Shown here piece by piece: positions 46,801-54,547 of a DNA stretch of 58,123 nt. The stretch is from NCBI GenBank assembly GCA_011391155.1, contig JAABRA010000370.1:1-58123 (forward strand). Reading direction: 5' to 3'. The notes under the pieces were generated by a model. It did not search any database and had not been told where the DNA came from. It saw nothing but the letters and a program-made list of their open reading frames with translations. Source of the stretch: Burkholderiales bacterium (lineage in GTDB: Bacteria > Pseudomonadota > Gammaproteobacteria > Burkholderiales > Burkholderiaceae_C). A program made the position numbers and the translations under genes. Position 1 is the first letter of the stretch. Every line of letters starts with the position of its first letter.

Positions 46801-48667
46801 CCGTGCCGAACTTGTTGAGGTAGCTGATCACACCGCTCAGTGCAAAGGTGGTGGAGGCACCCATTGGATTGGAATTCAAGACGCCGGAGTTGACATCCCA
46901 CTCCGGCTTGGGGTTGGCTTCCCGGATGCCTTCCTGATTGATGAAAGTGGGGCCCGGGTAGTTCATGGACGCGCGCAACACGCCACCATAGGCTTCGCGG
47001 GTGTCATCCTTCAGATAACCGAAAGCCGCCACCCGCACCCCGGATGCATAGCGCTGGATTTCGCCGATGGGCTTGTAGTTGCCGTCTGGATACAACTGGC
47101 ACAAGTCCGGGCGGATGGTCTTCTCGGCGTCGTCGCAGACCCGGGTGCGGGCATACATCGGGACGCTGACTGTGGCAGTGTAGTAGGTGTAGTACTGCCA
47201 CTGGTCCCACTCGTTCCAGCCGGTGCGCGCTTCCCAGTTCGCCATGTATTTGGTGATGGTGTACTTCTGGTAGTACGGCGTCTTGCTGATCTTCCGATTG
47301 AAGGTTTTGCTTGCGGCCCCGCTGCTGCTGGTCCAGCCCAGGGCAGAGCCGAGCGTGGTCTGGGTGGAACCTGGAAAGTTCGCGTTGCACCAATTCTGAT
47401 CCACACTGGTGCTGGTGATGCTGCCATTCTGTGTCCGGCCACCAATGCGGGTAGGGTTGGGCGCACTGCCATACCGGCACACCTTGTAGCCCCGCGACGT
47501 GCTGTCGTTGTTCCGGGTCAGGGTGTCGCTGGTGGTGGTCGCGGTGTCGGGTATCGAGTTGGTGTCGACAATGCCGATGGCAAGCGTCGCCGTGGCGTAG
47601 CCCAGCACGGTGCGGTTGGGTTCAGCGCCCTGGGTCGGGTAGGTCGAGGTGGCCACTGGCGTGGTTGCCGTTGTCGGCGTTGCCGTCACCGCCGTGTAGG
47701 ACAGGCTGACCGTGCCGCTGGACAGGCCGCTACCGGCCGGTGGCGTCGTGATCGTGGTTCCCGGGATGTTGGCGTAGTAGGTAAAGGTGTCCGTGGTGAT
47801 GCCGGTGGAAGGCGCTGTTGTCAGCGTGCGCCGCGGGTTCGAAATCTCGTAGGTCACGGTGCCCAGCGTCGGGCTGATTGCCGTCGCCGGAATGGCGCTG
47901 CCATAAAGGACCTTGCCGGTCTGTAGCGTTGTCGGATTGGGGATCCGGCGGTTCAGGTCGCCCGAGGTGGTGCCGGCTGCGCCGTTGCAGCCGGTGGAGC
48001 TTGCCGAGGTGCCGAAATAGACGCGGTTCCAGCAACCGCCTGCGTTCACGTCGCCCAGATGCTGCCCGGTGCCGGTGTACATCAGCGGTGTCACCTTGCC
48101 CACCAGGGCGGCCGCGATCCGTTTGGCGGGGAAGTTGGAGGAATGAAGGTTCCAGGAACTGCGCAGGTAGGCGCGCTCCAGAATGGTGGTGTCGGCAGTG
48201 TCGGCAACACGATTGCCACCGGTCAGCGCATAGCGCAGCAAGTCGATCGACGACGTCGTGATGTAGTTCAGCGCATTGCCACTGTAGCGCCCACCGCCGG
48301 AAGAACTGGTTTCACAATAGCGGTCGCCGTCCACCGAGCCGGTCCGGTAGAAATACTCGCCGCCCAGCGGTGCGCCTACCGTGGCGTCAAAGTAGTCATA
48401 ACAGCCTTGTTGATCAAAATATCCCAGATAGACGGTGTCGTGGTTGTAGTCGGCTGTACGGTAGGCAGCGCCCACGGTCGGAAATTCCACCGACAGGGCC
48501 AGGGCAATGTTGACGGCCTGCGAAGCGATGGCCACCGGCCCGATGCTCAAGTCAACGGTGGGGTTGGCGGGCGGGGTCTGCGCGCTGCTGCCCGCAATCA
48601 GCAGGGCCAGGGCACTGGCGGCAACGGGCAGGCCCAGCTTGCGCAACTGCTTGAAAAATAGAGTCAT
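43883..48667 (-). CDS. pilY1: Pilus tip-associated protein PilY1
   Basis: This 1594-residue protein has a signal peptide (about 1-29, cleavage near AGSSAQT). Its N-terminal two thirds are Ser/Thr-rich and variable. The C-terminal beta-propeller of PilC/PilY1 spans about 1010-1540 (FVGANDGMMHAFRADDGKELFAY region near 1110). Asp/Asn-rich loops such as DVDEYGNGSIEDDN and NDANLDGNP (about 805-850) resemble calcium-binding loops. PilY1 caps the pilus and supports adhesion, surface sensing and retraction control. It sits between pilX and pilE. Confidence 0.93.
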   Translation of the reverse strand: MTLFFKQLRKLGLPVAASALALLIAGSSAQTPPANPTVDLSIGPVAIASQAVNIALALSVEFPTVGAAYRTADYNHDTVYLGYFDQQGCYDYFDATVGAPLGGEYFYRTGSVDGDRYCETSSSGGGRYSGNALNYITTSSIDLLRYALTGGNRVADTADTTILERAYLRSSWNLHSSNFPAKRIAAALVGKVTPLMYTGTGQHLGDVNAGGCWNRVYFGTSASSTGCNGAAGTTSGDLNRRIPNPTTLQTGKVLYGSAIPATAISPTLGTVTYEISNPRRTLTTAPSTGITTDTFTYYANIPGTTITTPPAGSGLSSGTVSLSYTAVTATPTTATTPVATSTYPTQGAEPNRTVLGYATATLAIGIVDTNSIPDTATTTSDTLTRNNDSTSRGYKVCRYGSAPNPTRIGGRTQNGSITSTSVDQNWCNANFPGSTQTTLGSALGWTSSSGAASKTFNRKISKTPYYQKYTITKYMANWEARTGWNEWDQWQYYTYYTATVSVPMYARTRVCDDAEKTIRPDLCQLYPDGNYKPIGEIQRYASGVRVAAFGYLKDDTREAYGGVLRASMNYPGPTFINQEGIREANPKPEWDVNSGVLNSNPMGASTTFALSGVISYLNKFGTADPANLGYYKTYDPVGELYYEALRYFQGLQPSAQAISPYTADATKADGFPVYTSWTDPVQNACERRNYILAIGDVNTHSDKQLPGHRSPGGVNDTGYGDLARAVESVPGSSPTTSFNAVNWTDLLSGFETGSSKAYVDQLGRSQNTTGNPNPNSNNGSLATSCTGATCSGFYWAGAAYWANTQSIRKDVKAGQSMKDIRVKTFAIDVDEYGNGSIEDDNARGIRPRRSSFYLAGKYGWFNDANLDGNPFKTSGDALSNQEWEDSSALNTPDGYVIASQAEKMIAGIRKFFKAASSERGAVSVSAISSARYTSDAPNGDFFAPQFSAGDWSGTVQRSKLVLNTTTGTVESTNEVIWDAGVILTTASNAGNGTLEDPLVKPVDRNIITMATVGGATTGVLFNVANKGQFDSAVLTALGTNPSTSTTDSLTDARINWLRGIRSDEEASSGGELRRRGSIMGDVINSGPVFKQAADPNLSGPGYLAFAQTVKNRAATIFVGANDGMMHAFRADDGKELFAYIPRAVATNLNKLTHPTYRHLPFVDGVPQVGEAQVGSNWKTLLVAGMGGGAQGIYALDVTNPATFGVGNVMFEFTDANDPDMGNVLTQPALVKLKVPGATSSDPATYKWFVAVGSGYNNYKADGSASSTGGQALFFLSVDKAASAAWAEGTNYFKVVFPVASTTTVNGLLNPGFITGPNGEARLLYAGDLQGNVWKIDLSDGISSSNLNTSVFQASGVRKPIFVAEYPTGTRQPITTSPQVVEANALGYMVIFGTGKFVEPSDTSTAGVQSIYGIWDSIETSATDFTVPRNKLYARAATLSNGSVALGTGTFAFGKGTGQYRGWLINLPETRERIAVESALGIGAVIFAAAIPEGTCSGDGTGRKYCLNPVYGTSVCGVFTSSPGIPSGPKIFQIELDDSSYTARTPTGRRTVTIEQQVVSSSTKITDAGNALVDGKKLQSISIPAGRMSWRELRN

Positions 48668-48679
48668 GGCGGGGCCTGC

Positions 48680-49351
48680 TCAGTTGGTGGGGACGGGTTT
48701 GGAGATCATGGCCTGCAGCACCACCTGGGTGCCGGGTTGCAGGCCATAGCCGATGGCGGTGACGACGAAGGCATCAAAAGGCTTGCCCACGGTTTCGGCC
48801 CGGTTACGGAAGCTCACAAGCGACTTTTCGATGACATAGCGCGGCAGCTTGACCGGAAGCGCGCCCGTGGTGGCAACCGGAAATGCACTTTCGCGGTCGG
48901 TGAATTCGCCGAAGCGGGCCCACTGGCGGTCGTCTTCATCCTCCACCGCAAAAATTGGCTTGTAGATGTCGAGCAGGGTCTTGTCAGCGGCAAGAGGGGC
49001 CAGGCGGCCACAGTAGCCGCGGGTGTCGTCGGCGTTGCTGCAGCCTTCGCCGGCGGGCAGGGTGCCGAACATGGCCACGCGCTGGGTGCCGCTGGTATTC
49101 GGGCCCATGATGTCGATCTCGGCATCCGACATCGCCGCTTCAGCGGCCTGGAAGGCGGTCTGGCGGTCGCGGTCATTGCGTGCGGCGCGCTCGCCCAGGG
49201 TGACGATACGCGAGGATACGGCTGCGATGACGAAGACGATGCTGATCATGATCAGCACGAAAACCAGCGCCATGCCGCGCTGCCCGTGCGGGCTGCGGCG
49301 GAACCGTGGGGCTGCGTTCAGGAGAGTGAAATGCATGGTTCGCCTTTTCAT
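48680..49351 (-). CDS. pilX: Type IV pilus minor pilin PilX
   Basis: The 223-residue protein has the PilX N-terminus QRGMALVFVLIMISIVFVIA (24-43), with a hydrophobic helix and no +5 glutamate, as is usual for PilX/GspK-like minor pilins. AFQAAEAAMSDAEI (about 66-79) is the second PilX hallmark. The ATG at 49351 overlaps the pilW stop (ATGA); a second ATG at 49336 is possible. Confidence 0.9.
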   Translation of the reverse strand: MKRRTMHFTLLNAAPRFRRSPHGQRGMALVFVLIMISIVFVIAAVSSRIVTLGERAARNDRDRQTAFQAAEAAMSDAEIDIMGPNTSGTQRVAMFGTLPAGEGCSNADDTRGYCGRLAPLAADKTLLDIYKPIFAVEDEDDRQWARFGEFTDRESAFPVATTGALPVKLPRYVIEKSLVSFRNRAETVGKPFDAFVVTAIGYGLQPGTQVVLQAMISKPVPTN

Positions 49352-50331
49352 TGCACGGCGTTGCGGATCATGAAGGTAGTGGCAAAGGCGCGGCGCAGGC
49401 GACCGTCATTGGTGGGGCTGAGCTTCAACCCGTCTTCGACGCTGCCACAACTGCTGCCGCAGGTGAAGGCCTGGCCCAGCGGATAAAAATCATTCTCGCT
49501 GGCCGTGGCGCTTTGCCCCTGCGCGGAACCCGGCGGTCCGCGCAGCACCATGCCGACGCGGATGGCGACCACGTCGTTCCAGTTGGTCAGGGCGGCGACG
49601 ACATCCCATGCCGCATCGGCGCTGATCCAGCGATCCGGGACGTCGTCACTGTTGGTGTCCAGCCCATACATGACCTGGAAGGATTCGACACCCCGAATGA
49701 CCTGGGTGTCACTGAAGCTCGGCGAGGCGTCGTTGGAGTTCCAGGATTTGCAATACAGCTCGGGCTCGCCGGCAAGCAGCTTGACGTAGAACGCGCTGAC
49801 GCCCACGTCCAGACTGCCGATCGGGTACGGGACAGGACGTCCGGAACAGTCGATCATGCTGCCGTCCGGCACGGGAAATCCGCCGGCCACCTTCGCTACC
49901 GCTGGATTGCCGGGGTCCGGCAGGTTCGAGCCAAAAAACCGCATGACCAGCGCATCGCTCTTGTTGACGCCGTTGTTGGACCCAAAACTGAGCGAAGTGA
50001 GGCCGGAAATCTGCGCATTGTTGGCCCCCTGAATGCGCCAACTGGCCGCATCGATTGTCGTGGGGCCAAATACGTTGTCCGTCAGGTCGTCATCCGTCAC
50101 AGGCCCGGTGCGGTCCTGGTAGCCCGCGGATCGCGCGGCCTGGCCGATGATTTCCATGGCGAAACGGGCGTTGTCCTGCATCTCCTGGCCCGCATCGACG
50201 GTTTTGAAGCTGGTGGCGGAGATGTTGAAAAGGCCCACGGTTGCCAGTGACACCAGGAGCATCAGCACCATGGCGACCATCAGCTCGACCAGGGTCAAGC
50301 CGCGCTGGCGATGCGACTGGATCGTTTTCAT
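49348..50331 (-). CDS. pilW: Type IV pilus minor pilin PilW
   Basis: The 327-residue prepilin carries QRGLTLVELMVAMVLMLLVS (9-28), with the +5 glutamate. The block FAMEIIGQAARSAGYQDRTG (about 52-71) is typical of PilW. C-terminal cysteines (CGSSCGSVEDGL near 290) are conserved in Burkholderiales members. It is coupled to both pilV and pilX by four-base overlaps. Confidence 0.92.
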   Translation of the reverse strand: MKTIQSHRQRGLTLVELMVAMVLMLLVSLATVGLFNISATSFKTVDAGQEMQDNARFAMEIIGQAARSAGYQDRTGPVTDDDLTDNVFGPTTIDAASWRIQGANNAQISGLTSLSFGSNNGVNKSDALVMRFFGSNLPDPGNPAVAKVAGGFPVPDGSMIDCSGRPVPYPIGSLDVGVSAFYVKLLAGEPELYCKSWNSNDASPSFSDTQVIRGVESFQVMYGLDTNSDDVPDRWISADAAWDVVAALTNWNDVVAIRVGMVLRGPPGSAQGQSATASENDFYPLGQAFTCGSSCGSVEDGLKLSPTNDGRLRRAFATTFMIRNAVQ

Positions 50332-50951
50332 GGGGTGACAAAGTCCGTCTGGTTGCCAAAAAGGGTAACTACCATCTTGGGTCGCAAGACATTGTTGGCG
50401 TCCGTGGCGGCCAGGATGTCATCACCGGTGCCGGCCGGACCCGTCCTGGCATTCCAGCCGAATTTGACGACCATCATGCCACCCGTGTTGTCACAGTCCC
50501 ACTGGTAAAGGCCGTCAGTGTCTTTGGGCGTTGAGTCGCGGCACACCACGGCTCGCCCCACTGGAAGGGTGGTCTTGACGCGTTGCACCCATTCCCAGTT
50601 GCTCACTGCAATCATCTGGGCGGCGGTGCAGGCGTTGGCCTTGCATTTCTCACTGGGCTCGGTCATGGTGGTCTCGGTGTCAATGGTGAACACGTTGGTG
50701 CCACCGGTGCCGGTCGAGACCACCGACGGGGGGATCAACTGCATGACCTCACCGTAATCCCGTGCCAGGCCAACGGCCACCGACGCGGTTGACGAGAGCT
50801 GCCCCGAGCGCAGGCTGGACATGATCAGGCCGCCGGCGCCCAGCATCCCCAGCGCGAAGATGACCAGGGACACCAGCACCTCGACCAGCGTCATGCCGCG
50901 TTGTCGATTGGGTGGCGATGAATTTGGATTTGAAAAATGGGATTGAGCCAT
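50328..50951 (-). CDS. pilV: Type IV pilus minor pilin PilV
   Basis: The 207-residue prepilin has QRGMTLVEVLVSLVIFALGM (17-36) with E at +5 and the LGxxG helix expected for PilV. It is the first gene of pilV-W-X-Y1-E-fimT. The ATG at 50951 is taken as start; the longer frame to 50987 lacks support. It follows nrdR by 118 bases. That gap holds no clear promoter, so the pilin operon may have its own weak promoter or be read through. Confidence 0.9.
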   Translation of the reverse strand: MAQSHFSNPNSSPPNRQRGMTLVEVLVSLVIFALGMLGAGGLIMSSLRSGQLSSTASVAVGLARDYGEVMQLIPPSVVSTGTGGTNVFTIDTETTMTEPSEKCKANACTAAQMIAVSNWEWVQRVKTTLPVGRAVVCRDSTPKDTDGLYQWDCDNTGGMMVVKFGWNARTGPAGTGDDILAATDANNVLRPKMVVTLFGNQTDFVTP

Positions 50952-51069
50952 GGGAATACTATGGCAAGCCCCCGTTGCTGGCGCCACCCGCGGGCGACCG
51001 GCGGAAAGAAATCTCCGACGAGCGGCTGATCTGGTGCGTCTGCGCGCAGTTCAAAACGAAGGTTGGTGC

Positions 51070-51519
51070 CTATTTCCGCACCTCATCCACCAGCGTCTTG
51101 AATTCGTCAATATCCTCAAAACTGCGATACACGCTGGCAAACCGGATGTACGCAACCTTGTCGAGTTTCTTGAGTTCGCGCATGACCAGTTCACCAATGC
51201 GGCTGGACTGCACCTCGCGAACGCCCAGGTTCAGCAGCTTTTCCTCGATGCGCTCGATGGCGCTGTCGATCTGCTCGCTGCTCACCGGGCGCTTGCGCAG
51301 CGCCAGGTTGAAGGAGGCGAGCAGCTTGGTGCGCTCATAGTCAATGCGCCGGCCGTCTTTCTTGACGATCGCCGGGAAGTTGACATCCGGGCGTTCGTAG
51401 GTGGTGAAGCGCTTTTCACAGGCGCCGCACTGGCGGCGGCGGCGGATGAAATCCCCGTCTTCGGCGATCCGGGTCTCGACGACCTGGGTCTCGGCATGGC
51501 CGCAGAAGGGACACTTCAT
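51070..51519 (-). CDS. nrdR: Transcriptional repressor NrdR
   Basis: NrdR represses ribonucleotide reductase genes in response to ATP/dATP. The 149-residue protein has the zinc ribbon MKCPFCGH (C3, C6) and [10 protein letters not shown] (C31, C34) followed by the ATP-cone domain (about 49-139). It begins two bases after the glyA stop, the common glyA-nrdR pair. Confidence 0.97.
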   Translation of the reverse strand: MKCPFCGHAETQVVETRIAEDGDFIRRRRQCGACEKRFTTYERPDVNFPAIVKKDGRRIDYERTKLLASFNLALRKRPVSSEQIDSAIERIEEKLLNLGVREVQSSRIGELVMRELKKLDKVAYIRFASVYRSFEDIDEFKTLVDEVRK

Positions 51520-51521
51520 AA

Positions 51522-52766
51522 CTATTTGTAGACCGGGAAGCGCGCCGTCAGTGCGTTGACCCTGGCGCGCACGGCTTCGATGTTGCCCGCGTCACGCGGG
51601 TTGTCGAGCACGTCGGCGATCAGGTGGGCGGTCAGGCGGGCTTCTTCGTCCCGGAAGCCGCGCGTGGTCATGGCCGGGGTGCCGATGCGCACGCCGCTGG
51701 TCACCATGGGCTTTTCCGGGTCGTTCGGGATGGCGTTCTTGTTGATCGTCATGTGGGCACTGCCCAGCACGCTTTCGGCTTCCTTGCCGGTGATGCCCTT
51801 GGCACGCAGATCGACCAGCATGACGTGGCTTTCGGTGCGGCCGCTGACAATGCGCAGGCCGCGTGAAACCAGCGTTTCGGCGACGATGCGGGCATTGGTC
51901 AACACTTGCTGTTGATAGGCCTTGAATTCGGGTTGCAGGGCCTCCTTGAAGGCCACCGCCTTGGCCGCGATCACATGCATCAGCGGGCCGCCCTGCAGGC
52001 CCGGAAAAATGGCGCTGTTGATGGCTTTCTCATGCTGCGCCTTCATCAGGATGATCCCGCCGCGCGGGCCGCGCAGGCTCTTGTGCGTGGTGCTGGTCAC
52101 CACGTCGGCGTGCGGCACCGGGTTGGGGTAGATGCCAGCGGCGATCAGGCCGGCGTAATGGGCCATGTCGACCATGAAGATGGCGCCCACGTCTTTGGCC
52201 ACTTTTGCAAAACGCTCAAAGTCGATGCGCAGGCTGTAGGCCGAGGCGCCGGCGATGATCAGCTTCGGCTTCGTTTCGTGCGCCTTGCGCTCCATGGCCT
52301 CGTAGTCGATGGCCTCCGAGGCGTCCAGGCCGTAAGAGACAACGTTGAACCACTTGCCGCTCATGTTCAGCGCCATGCCGTGGGTCAGGTGGCCGCCTTC
52401 GGCCAGGCTCATGCCCATGATGGTGTCGCCGGGCTTGAGGAAGGCGAGAAACACGGCTTCGTTGGCCGACGCGCCGCAATGGGGCTGCACGTTGGCGGCG
52501 TCCGCCCCGAAGATCTGCTTGACGCGGTCGATGGCCAGTTGCTCGGCAATATCGACGTACTCGCAGCCGCCGTAATAGCGGCGACCGGGGTAGCCCTCTG
52601 CGTACTTGTTGGTGAGCTGCGTGCCCTGTGCCGCCATGACGGCGGGCGAAGCGTAGTTTTCGCTCGCGATCAGCTCGATGTGCTGTTCCTGCCGGGCGTT
52701 TTCAGCCTGGATGGCAGCAAAGATTTCGGGATCGGTCTGTTCAATGAGAATGTTGCGGTCGTACAT
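51522..52766 (-). CDS. glyA: Serine hydroxymethyltransferase
   Basis: GlyA converts serine and tetrahydrofolate to glycine and 5,10-methylene-THF. The 414-residue protein has the PLP lysine in [15 protein letters not shown] (about 225-239), plus [15 protein letters not shown] near residue 30. The start is fixed by the AAGGA site and the conserved N-terminus. A ZTP riboswitch lies in its leader, so expression should follow the folate/one-carbon state of the cell. With gcvT at the other end of the window, both glycine-handling enzymes are riboswitch genes. Confidence 0.98.
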   Translation of the reverse strand: MYDRNILIEQTDPEIFAAIQAENARQEQHIELIASENYASPAVMAAQGTQLTNKYAEGYPGRRYYGGCEYVDIAEQLAIDRVKQIFGADAANVQPHCGASANEAVFLAFLKPGDTIMGMSLAEGGHLTHGMALNMSGKWFNVVSYGLDASEAIDYEAMERKAHETKPKLIIAGASAYSLRIDFERFAKVAKDVGAIFMVDMAHYAGLIAAGIYPNPVPHADVVTSTTHKSLRGPRGGIILMKAQHEKAINSAIFPGLQGGPLMHVIAAKAVAFKEALQPEFKAYQQQVLTNARIVAETLVSRGLRIVSGRTESHVMLVDLRAKGITGKEAESVLGSAHMTINKNAIPNDPEKPMVTSGVRIGTPAMTTRGFRDEEARLTAHLIADVLDNPRDAGNIEAVRARVNALTARFPVYK

Positions 52767-52805
52767 GGCAGTCCTTCAAGACGGTGTTCCTTGTGCGGTG
52801 ACAAG

Positions 52806-52922
52806 GGCTGCCCAGGCGAACGGCTGAACGCCCTTTGCCGGCCAGGAGGGCACCAACAAGGGCGGTGCGCTTCCCAGTGGTTGTCCGAAAAGGAGCTTTT
52901 CGGGAGTCCACGTCAGCACGGC
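52806..52922 (-). promoter_or_regulatory. ZTP (pfl) riboswitch upstream of glyA
   Basis: On the minus strand the pfl-RNA parts appear in order: CGTGCTGACGTGG (P1 5-prime side and core), an inserted hairpin CCGAAAAG-CTC-CTTTTCGG, CCACTGGGAAGCGCAC (the GTGG/CCAC and GTGC/GCAC stems close), a variable linker, and the 3-prime knot CCGTTCGCCTGGGCAG (52808-52823). The family senses ZTP/ZMP, which build up when 10-formyl-THF is short, and glyA is a standard target. The 243-base leader between glyA and the transglycosylase gene is largely this element. Confidence 0.88.
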
Positions 52923-53009
52923 ATTTCCGCAGGGGGGCCGGGCCTATCGCCAGTTGCGCACGGGCTTGAGTGTAGCCGAGAGCGGTTTTCCCGCCCAGGT
53001 TGCGGGGTG

Positions 53010-53843
53010 TCAGCCAGCGAACAGGGCCACTTTTTCGTCGCGAGGGGGTTCTATGGCGGGCGCCTCCACGGGAATCGGCTTGGCTTGCTCGCGGGTCATC
53101 TGCTGCGCGCGCGGCGCGACGGGCAGGGCGCGTCCCCGGGCCACCTGGACCAGGCGGGCGTGCTCGCCCATCACCTTGCCCGCGTAGCCGCCATCGGTCT
53201 CCAGGTTGCCCGCGCCCACGTAGAGCTTGAGGCCGCCTTCCACCGAGCCGGCGCGGGCAATGCATTCCTGCAACACCTTGACACCGACCCGCAGGTTGGT
53301 CACCGGGTCAAACGCGGCCAGCTTTCCGCCAAAGTTCTCGTATTTGTCCGAATGGATGTGGGTCATGACCTGCATTAGGCCCTGGGCGCCCACTGGGCTC
53401 TGGGCAAAGGGGTTGAAGCTCGACTCCACGGCCATGATGGCCAGGATCAGGGTCGGATCAAGCCGGGTGCGTTGACCCACTTCATAGGCCTCGGCCACCA
53501 GCGCGCTGAGCGGCTCGGGCGCCACGCGGTACTTTTTGCTCAGCCAGAAGGCCACGGCCGCCTGCTCCCTGGGCAGGTCCTTGGGGTTGCTCGCGGTGGC
53601 GCGGTCGATCGCGTCGAGCTCGGGTTCCATGCCCAGCAGGGCGGCCTGGCGAGCCGTCAGCCAGCTCACGAGCTGCTGTTCACCAGCCTGGCGCAAATCG
53701 GGCCTTGCGGCCAGGGTGATCACGGCAAACACCACGGCCAGCCCGACCAGGGCAAAACTGTTGTGAATGATCTCGAAAAATCCGTCGGCAACATCACTGG
53801 CAAAAGTGCGCAGGCCTCCGGCGATTCTTTCTGACGCTGTCAT
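53010..53843 (-). CDS. Membrane-anchored lytic transglycosylase (SLT domain)
   Basis: The 277-residue protein has one N-terminal membrane helix (about 29-46) and an SLT domain in the periplasm: catalytic E140 in AVESSFNPFA, GAQGLMQVM (152-160), and a late NLxxG-type motif VTNLRVGVKVL. Such enzymes cut peptidoglycan glycan strands. The C-terminal tail is Pro-rich. It starts with a GAGGAAA site behind a leader of about 185 bases and a good sigma-70 promoter. It is the first gene of the minus-strand run. Confidence 0.92.
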   Translation of the reverse strand: MTASERIAGGLRTFASDVADGFFEIIHNSFALVGLAVVFAVITLAARPDLRQAGEQQLVSWLTARQAALLGMEPELDAIDRATASNPKDLPREQAAVAFWLSKKYRVAPEPLSALVAEAYEVGQRTRLDPTLILAIMAVESSFNPFAQSPVGAQGLMQVMTHIHSDKYENFGGKLAAFDPVTNLRVGVKVLQECIARAGSVEGGLKLYVGAGNLETDGGYAGKVMGEHARLVQVARGRALPVAPRAQQMTREQAKPIPVEAPAIEPPRDEKVALFAG

Positions 53844-54034
53844 AGCATTTCCTCATCGTAGCGGGGGGGTCTGGAGGTTCATGCGGCGGGCCGCCTTGCA
53901 CATCAGACTCTTCGTTTGGATTGGTACGCGGTGTATTCAGCGAAGTGTCGTGTTGACTGGTTATCGCGGAATCGACCAGGCCGTTGGGAACGGCAGCGGG
54001 TTCGGGTTGTCCCTAGGTTTTGGGGGACAGGCGG

Positions 54035-54064
54035 ATTCTAGGGCGGCTATAAATAACGAGTCAA
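54035..54064 (-). promoter_or_regulatory. Sigma-70 promoter for the lytic transglycosylase gene
   Basis: TTGACT (54059-54064) and TAGAAT (54035-54040) on the minus strand are separated by 18 bases, close to consensus, next to an AT-rich patch (54050-54115). Predicted start near 54028, leaving a leader of about 185 bases. Confidence 0.65.
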
Positions 54065-54180
54065 GCCTTAAAAATAGAGTTGTTAGATTATTTTATGTTT
54101 ATAGAAAGCCTGATTGGGGCTCAAAACAGCCGGAAAACAAGCCGTTGCCACAACCCCAAAGGCCTGGCAAGACCTCAATA

Positions 54181-54206
54181 CCAATCACGTGTTGGGGCTT
54201 GATTGG
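54181..54206. promoter_or_regulatory. Inverted repeat upstream of the candidate RNA promoter
   Basis: CCAATCA (54181-54187) and TGATTGG (54200-54206) are a perfect 7-bp dyad with a 12-base centre, 10 bases upstream of the predicted -35 box at 54216. A CCCCAA/TTGGGG pair (54154-54159, 54192-54197) overlaps it. Candidate activator or repressor site. Confidence 0.4.
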
Positions 54207-54215
54207 AAAGCTGCA

Positions 54216-54245
54216 TTGGGCGCGCGCAACCCAGGGGCTTACACT
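54216..54245 (+). promoter_or_regulatory. Promoter candidate for the structured RNA
   Basis: TTGGGC (54216-54221) and TACACT (54240-54245) with an 18-base spacer give a fair sigma-70 promoter. Predicted start near 54252. Confidence 0.45.
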
Positions 54246-54251
54246 GAAAGC

Positions 54252-54464
54252 GCTTGAGTGACATCGAGCATCGCGCCGACAGGAGCCAGCCGCTGCCCAC
54301 CCGCAGACGGCAAAGCAGCCCCGGCCACCCCATGGAGGCAATCTCTTGCCTCCTGTGCAACGTGGAACATCCGTCTTCCCGTTGCCAAAGCCGACGGCAT
54401 GGACGTTTGTCCGCCGTCAAGCCCGGTCGACCGGCTCCGTGCCAGCCGACCGGGCTTTCATCTT
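54252..54464 (+). ncRNA. Candidate small RNA or structured leader with four hairpins
   Basis: About 213 bases with no credible protein gene but clear structure. HP1 is GCCGCTGC (54289-54296) with GCAG-A-CGGC (54303-54311). HP2 is GGAGGCAA-TCTC-TTGCCTCC (54334-54353), perfect. HP3 is GACGGC-AT-GGAC (54393-54404) with GTCC-GCCGTC (54409-54418). HP4 is the terminator at 54419. I could not match it to 6S, tmRNA, RNase P, 4.5S or Csr-type RNAs. It may be a free small RNA or an attenuator leader of the DUF748 gene, which starts 84 bases further on. Together with the transglycosylase promoter it accounts for the gene-free stretch 53844-54547. Confidence 0.5.
54419..54464 (+). terminator. Strong hairpin terminator before the DUF748 gene
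   Basis: AAGCCCGGTCG (54419-54429) pairs perfectly over 11 bp with CGACCGGGCTT (54447-54457), then TCATCTTT. The T-run is imperfect, but the stem is very stable. Confidence 0.75.
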
Positions 54465-54547
54465 TCTGGCCAGCCGCTTTCTCCGTTTTCAGCCGCTGCA
54501 GTCGTGGCAGCATTGCGGTTTTGGCACTCCTGCGGAAGACTCTGCTC

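Noticed and set aside
47862-47890. CCCAGCGTCGGG in pilY1 as a tenth repeat copy
   Set aside because: Only the 8-base core agrees. The TTTTGGC arm and TTTGCTA box are missing. The same holds for the cores near 17867 and 22461.
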